NCBI GenBank assembly: GCA_017410425.1
Contig: JAFQQV010000013.1
Span: 1-33,059, forward strand
From: Oscillospiraceae bacterium
GTDB taxonomy: Bacteria > Bacillota > Clostridia > Oscillospirales > Oscillospiraceae
Direction of reading: 5' to 3'
DNA: 33,059 nt
Below are positions 30,694-33,059 of the stretch, one piece after another; position 1 is the first letter of the stretch; each line of letters opens with the position of its first letter. The notes under the pieces were generated by a model. The model saw only the letters and a list, made by a program, of their open reading frames with translations. It was not told the origin of the DNA and did no database searches. The position numbers and the translations under genes were made by a program.

Positions 30694-30737
30694 AATGGCA
30701 AAGGCTACTGTAATAAATACAATGGCCTTTGTTTTTT
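30694..30737 (+). repeat. Duplicated terminator element, left copy
   Basis: A 22-base segment (30694-30715) is identical to 32908-32929. In both copies it provides the CAAAGGC arm of a hairpin whose other arm GCCTTTG (30725-30731) is followed by a T-run. Here it follows a complete terminator and has no gene of its own on the plus strand. With the right copy it brackets the TetR/HXXEE module. Confidence 0.8.
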
Positions 30738-30755
30738 ATTGTAATTTTTGAGCGG

Positions 30756-31334
30756 CTAGTTATAAGATTTTGTGTTATATTCTCCTAGGCCGCTTCTAAG
30801 TAGCTTCTCAATTAAAGAGATGATTTCATCGTCTGTGATTGTTTGTCCGGATTCGTGCCAATGGGTTAGGGTTCCATTGATGGCGGACATGGTGAAGGCT
30901 AAGATGTACTCGAAATTGGGTATTTCTGCAGCATCACTAAAAAAGTATTTCTTGAAGATTGGCATGAGGAAAGAACGAAGTTTATGCTGAAAAGCGGGGT
31001 CGCCTTGGTCGCCCAGCAGGAAGTAAACTTCGTCGCCGAAATGCTGAAAAATGTGCAGAGCCATTTTAAATAAATCTTTTTCCACATCAAAGGTTTTATT
31101 TTGGGAAAACGCTTCGAATGAAGACAGTACCTGCTCCAAGAGAGTGTTCTCATATTGTTCGATTAAGTCTTTTATATCAATATAGTACTGATAAAAGGTA
31201 CTTCTGTTAATCTCTGCAATATTCGTCACATCGCGTACAGTAACTCTCTGTACACCTTTTTCATGGGCAGCTTCAATGAACGCATCGAGGATGCGTTTCT
31301 TTGTTGCTTCTGTTTGCTTGGGACGTCTATTCAT
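30756..31334 (-). CDS. TetR/AcrR-family regulator of the HXXEE module
   Basis: 192 residues from MNRRPKQTE; a start 21 bases earlier would encode the AGGAGG site as protein, so the shorter start is chosen. The N-terminal TetR DNA-binding domain (about 6-55) has KKRILDAFIEAAHEKGVQRVTVRDVTNIAEINRSTFYQYYIDIKDLI. The C-terminal ligand domain (about 60-190) is all-helical with a TetR_C-like FEYILAFTMSAINGTLTHWHESG. It is divergent from two HXXEE membrane protein genes; the 132-base intergenic region holds a perfect 12-bp inverted repeat that may be its operator. Composition is more AT-rich than in the core of the window, like the HXXEE genes, consistent with joint acquisition. Confidence 0.9.
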   Translation of the reverse strand: MNRRPKQTEATKKRILDAFIEAAHEKGVQRVTVRDVTNIAEINRSTFYQYYIDIKDLIEQYENTLLEQVLSSFEAFSQNKTFDVEKDLFKMALHIFQHFGDEVYFLLGDQGDPAFQHKLRSFLMPIFKKYFFSDAAEIPNFEYILAFTMSAINGTLTHWHESGQTITDDEIISLIEKLLRSGLGEYNTKSYN

Positions 31335-31363
31335 GGCTCCTCCTGAGATATTCATCTTGAATA

Positions 31364-31448
31364 CTAATCCAACACATTTGAAAAAAGTAATGGTTGTTCA
31401 AAAAAGTCAGTAATACTATACTAATAATACAACATAGTGTTGGATTAG
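31364..31448. promoter_or_regulatory. Paired inverted operator sites for the TetR-family protein
   Basis: CTAATCCAACAC (31364-31375) and its exact reverse complement GTGTTGGATTAG (31437-31448), centres 73 bases apart (about seven helical turns). The right site also forms CAACA-TAG-TGTTG. The sites bracket the promoter at 31394-31422. Assignment to the adjacent TetR protein is inference. Confidence 0.55.
31394..31422 (+). promoter_or_regulatory. Promoter of the HXXEE genes
   Basis: TTGTTC (31394-31399), 17 bases, TATACT (31417-31422); the right operator site follows within about 15 bases. Confidence 0.6.
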
Positions 31449-31466
31449 GCAAGGAGTGAAAGAAAA

Positions 31467-32225
31467 ATGATTCAGTTGTTAGACAAGTGGTCAAAGAACC
31501 TGTGGATATACTTTATTTGTATCATTGGTGTAGTAACAGGAATATATCTGATTTTAAATTGGGGTGATTTAAGCGTTGGTGCACGAGGCGCCGCCTTTTG
31601 TGCAATGATTATGCCTCTGCATGTTATAGAAGAATGGAAGCTTCCGGGAGGACTGCATTACATATACAACGTAAGGATATTTGGGCCATTTGCAAAAGAC
31701 ACGCACAGTTTGAATCGCTTTCCGATGAGCCGTCTGACGGATATGAACACCAATGTCGGACTGACAGTTGTCCCTTTGATTTATGCCTGGCTGTCCACGA
31801 TATTTACAGGCATAGAGCCAGGGTTGGCAATATGTATGATGATGTTCGGCTATATGGAGCTTTTCGCCCATACTGTTGTTGGAATTATTTGTCTGATTCG
31901 CTATAAAAAAGCAGGTAAGCGCACGATTTATGACCCGGGCTTGGGAACATCTATATTCTGCTTCCTTCCGGCAAGTATATATATCATGCTTAACTTGCAG
32001 GAAACAAGCCTGATGGATTGGATATGCAGCGTCATTCTTTTTATCGTTTTGGTATCAATATGCATACTCCTTGCAGAATTTCCGCTGCGAAAATGGGTGC
32101 GCAGTTTGAATTCCGAATACTTTGCCTTTGAAAGTCCAAAGTATTTTTCAAAATTTGTTGATGTCACGGCTTATCCCGATAATGAAGTGATCATTGATTG
32201 CAATGGAAGGAAAGGAGAAAATTGA
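31467..32225 (+). CDS. HXXEE-domain membrane protein 1
   Basis: 252 residues, about six membrane segments. The family signature is PLHVIEEWKLPGG with His52, Glu55 and Glu56 next to the second segment. A second conserved-looking patch is ELFAHTVVGIICLIRYKKAGKRTIYDPGLGTSIFCFLPASIYIM, where His and the YDPG turn precede another segment. The soluble C-terminus (about 195-252) is cytoplasmic or external and unassigned. HXXEE proteins have no established biochemical function; the buried His/Glu set could bind metal or act catalytically in the membrane. AAGGAG lies ten bases before ATG. It overlaps the next gene by one base (TGATG), so both are made together. Probably controlled by the divergent TetR protein. 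Confidence 0.85.
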   Translation: MIQLLDKWSKNLWIYFICIIGVVTGIYLILNWGDLSVGARGAAFCAMIMPLHVIEEWKLPGGLHYIYNVRIFGPFAKDTHSLNRFPMSRLTDMNTNVGLTVVPLIYAWLSTIFTGIEPGLAICMMMFGYMELFAHTVVGIICLIRYKKAGKRTIYDPGLGTSIFCFLPASIYIMLNLQETSLMDWICSVILFIVLVSICILLAEFPLRKWVRSLNSEYFAFESPKYFSKFVDVTAYPDNEVIIDCNGRKGEN

Positions 32226-32896
32226 TGAGAATCTGGAGAGAAAACTGGTGCTGGGTTGGCGGTATTATATTCATCGGACTGGCATTCTTTATGGGATTTT
32301 GGGGTGTAGAGCATTTGGACCATATTCAGGTAATTTTGATTTTCAGCTGGATGGCGATGCTTGCACATCAGGTTGAAGAATATGGATGGCCGGGAGGCTT
32401 TCCAGCAGTGACAAACATATTATTCTTTAAAGAAAAAAAGGATTACGACCATTATCCTTTCAATCCTCATCTCTGCTTTTTTGACAACGTGTTTACAACA
32501 TATGCATTTTATATTATCCCAATATTTTTCCCGAATGTAATTTGGCTTGCTATCGGTCAGGCGTGTGCAGGGTTTATTCAGGTGCTGGCACATGGCATTT
32601 TTGAGAACATTGCACTAAAAACGAAATATAACCCGGGTGCAGCAACAGCAATTTTTTTGCAACTGCCAATAGGAATTTATATGCTATGGTATGTTACTGT
32701 AAACAATATGGCATCTGTCAGTGATTACATATTAGGTGCTGTATTTGGTATTGTTGGATATGCCTTGGTGTTTGGTGTGCCGGTGCTGATGCTGAGAGAC
32801 AGAAACTCCAAGTACCATTTTACAGAAAAGCAGATGTACGGTTTCCGTGAAAGTGTGGAGGTAGAAGCGAAACGAATTTTAGCAGAAGAATCATAG
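32225..32896 (+). CDS. HXXEE-domain membrane protein 2
   Basis: 223 residues from the ATG overlapping the stop of gene 1; an in-frame ATG at 32198 lies inside gene 1, before the GGAGA site, and is less likely. Again about six membrane segments. Signature LAHQVEEYGWPGGFP with His48, Glu51 and Glu52; the shared HxxEExxxPGG pattern shows it to be a paralog of gene 1. The second patch is also shared: VLAHGIFENIALKTKYNPGAATAIFLQLPIGIYML parallels the His..YDPG region of gene 1. The short hydrophilic tail (about 190-223) is charged. The two proteins may form a heterodimer. A terminator follows immediately. Confidence 0.85.
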   Translation: MRIWRENWCWVGGIIFIGLAFFMGFWGVEHLDHIQVILIFSWMAMLAHQVEEYGWPGGFPAVTNILFFKEKKDYDHYPFNPHLCFFDNVFTTYAFYIIPIFFPNVIWLAIGQACAGFIQVLAHGIFENIALKTKYNPGAATAIFLQLPIGIYMLWYVTVNNMASVSDYILGAVFGIVGYALVFGVPVLMLRDRNSKYHFTEKQMYGFRESVEVEAKRILAEES

Positions 32897-32907
32897 ATCT
32901 GCAGGAC

Positions 32908-32948
32908 AATGGCAAAGGCTACTGTAATACAATAGCCTTTGTTTTTTT
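32908..32948 (+). repeat. Duplicated terminator element, right copy (terminator of the HXXEE operon)
   Basis: Same 22-base segment as 30694-30715, forming CAAAGGC/GCCTTTG (32913-32941) followed by seven T. Here it works as the terminator of the HXXEE genes, starting 12 bases after the stop. Confidence 0.85.
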
Positions 32949-33059
32949 AATCGAATTTTACTTTAAATATCTTGCAAAGCAACCATGCAGCGATAATCGG
33001 AACGAAGCCGGTTACAAAGTCCATGATGATTGTTCCTGCAGGCAGTCCAAACAGGCCAA
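32947..33059 (-). CDS. C-terminal end of a membrane protein (cut by the window edge)
   Basis: An open minus-strand frame enters from the right edge and ends with TAA at 32947-32949, giving 36 residues: GLFGLPAGTIIMDFVTGF, then VPIIAAWLLCKIFKVKFD. A hydrophobic helix and a short basic tail are typical of the end of a polytopic membrane protein. Its stop codon lies on the T-run of the HXXEE terminator, so the genes converge. The family cannot be named from this piece. Confidence 0.55.
   Translation of the reverse strand, partial: GLFGLPAGTIIMDFVTGFVPIIAAWLLCKIFKVKFD

Overview
The window looks like chromosomal DNA of an anaerobic gut Firmicute, probably a clostridium of the Oscillospiraceae type. 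The evidence is strong AGGAGG-type ribosome binding sites, TTGACA/TATAAT-like promoters with 17-base spacers, an oxygen-sensitive 2-hydroxyacyl-CoA dehydratase system, four CoA-transferases, and a NiaR/3H-domain regulator. This placement is inference; no marker gene fixes the genus.

Layout. From 1 to 2.4 kb: tRNA-Thr(UGU), a membrane-anchored GH25 muramidase, tRNA-Leu(CAA), a structured 3' repeat and a CBM9-like protein. From 2.4 to 11.1 kb is the metabolic core. A class I (Pct/YdiF-like) CoA-transferase converges on a large HTH regulator. The regulator is divergent from a five-gene operon: a second Pct-like CoA-transferase, a VOC-fold methylmalonyl-CoA-epimerase-like protein, the dehydratase activator ATPase, and the two dehydratase subunits. 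The likely chemistry is 2-hydroxy acid to 2-hydroxyacyl-CoA to enoyl-CoA; the substrate (lactate, 2-hydroxyglutarate or another) cannot be read from sequence. The regulator/operon intergenic region holds an 11-bp-phased array of TTGAC motifs. From 11.2 to 13.9 kb: a small coiled-coil membrane protein and a LexA / Y-family polymerase / YolD SOS cassette.

From 14.1 to 17.1 kb: two tandem 4-hydroxybutyrate/butyryl-type CoA-transferases, each with its own promoter. From 17.1 to 18.9 kb: a PfoR/PTS_EIIC_2 membrane protein with a 24-bp palindrome on its promoter, next to niaR, making it a candidate niacin uptake unit. Then come a D-2-hydroxyacid dehydrogenase, an ECF sigma/anti-sigma pair, glucose-6-phosphate isomerase, and a lipoprotein of the phosphodiester glycosidase (NAGPA) family.

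From 24.6 to 33.1 kb the content becomes accessory: a second copy of the 3' repeat, a nuclease-DUF2075 helicase, a broken type I restriction hsdR joined head-to-head to a serine recombinase lacking its catalytic N-terminus, a small XRE regulator, and an AT-richer TetR plus twin HXXEE membrane-protein module bracketed by two near-identical terminators. The right edge cuts a minus-strand gene.

The best candidates for something undescribed are (i) the epimerase-like VOC gene inside the 2-hydroxyacyl-CoA dehydratase operon, possibly a CoA-level 2-hydroxyacyl racemase, together with its phased operator array, (ii) the PfoR-like protein under an apparent NiaR operator, and (iii) the TetR/twin-HXXEE module.
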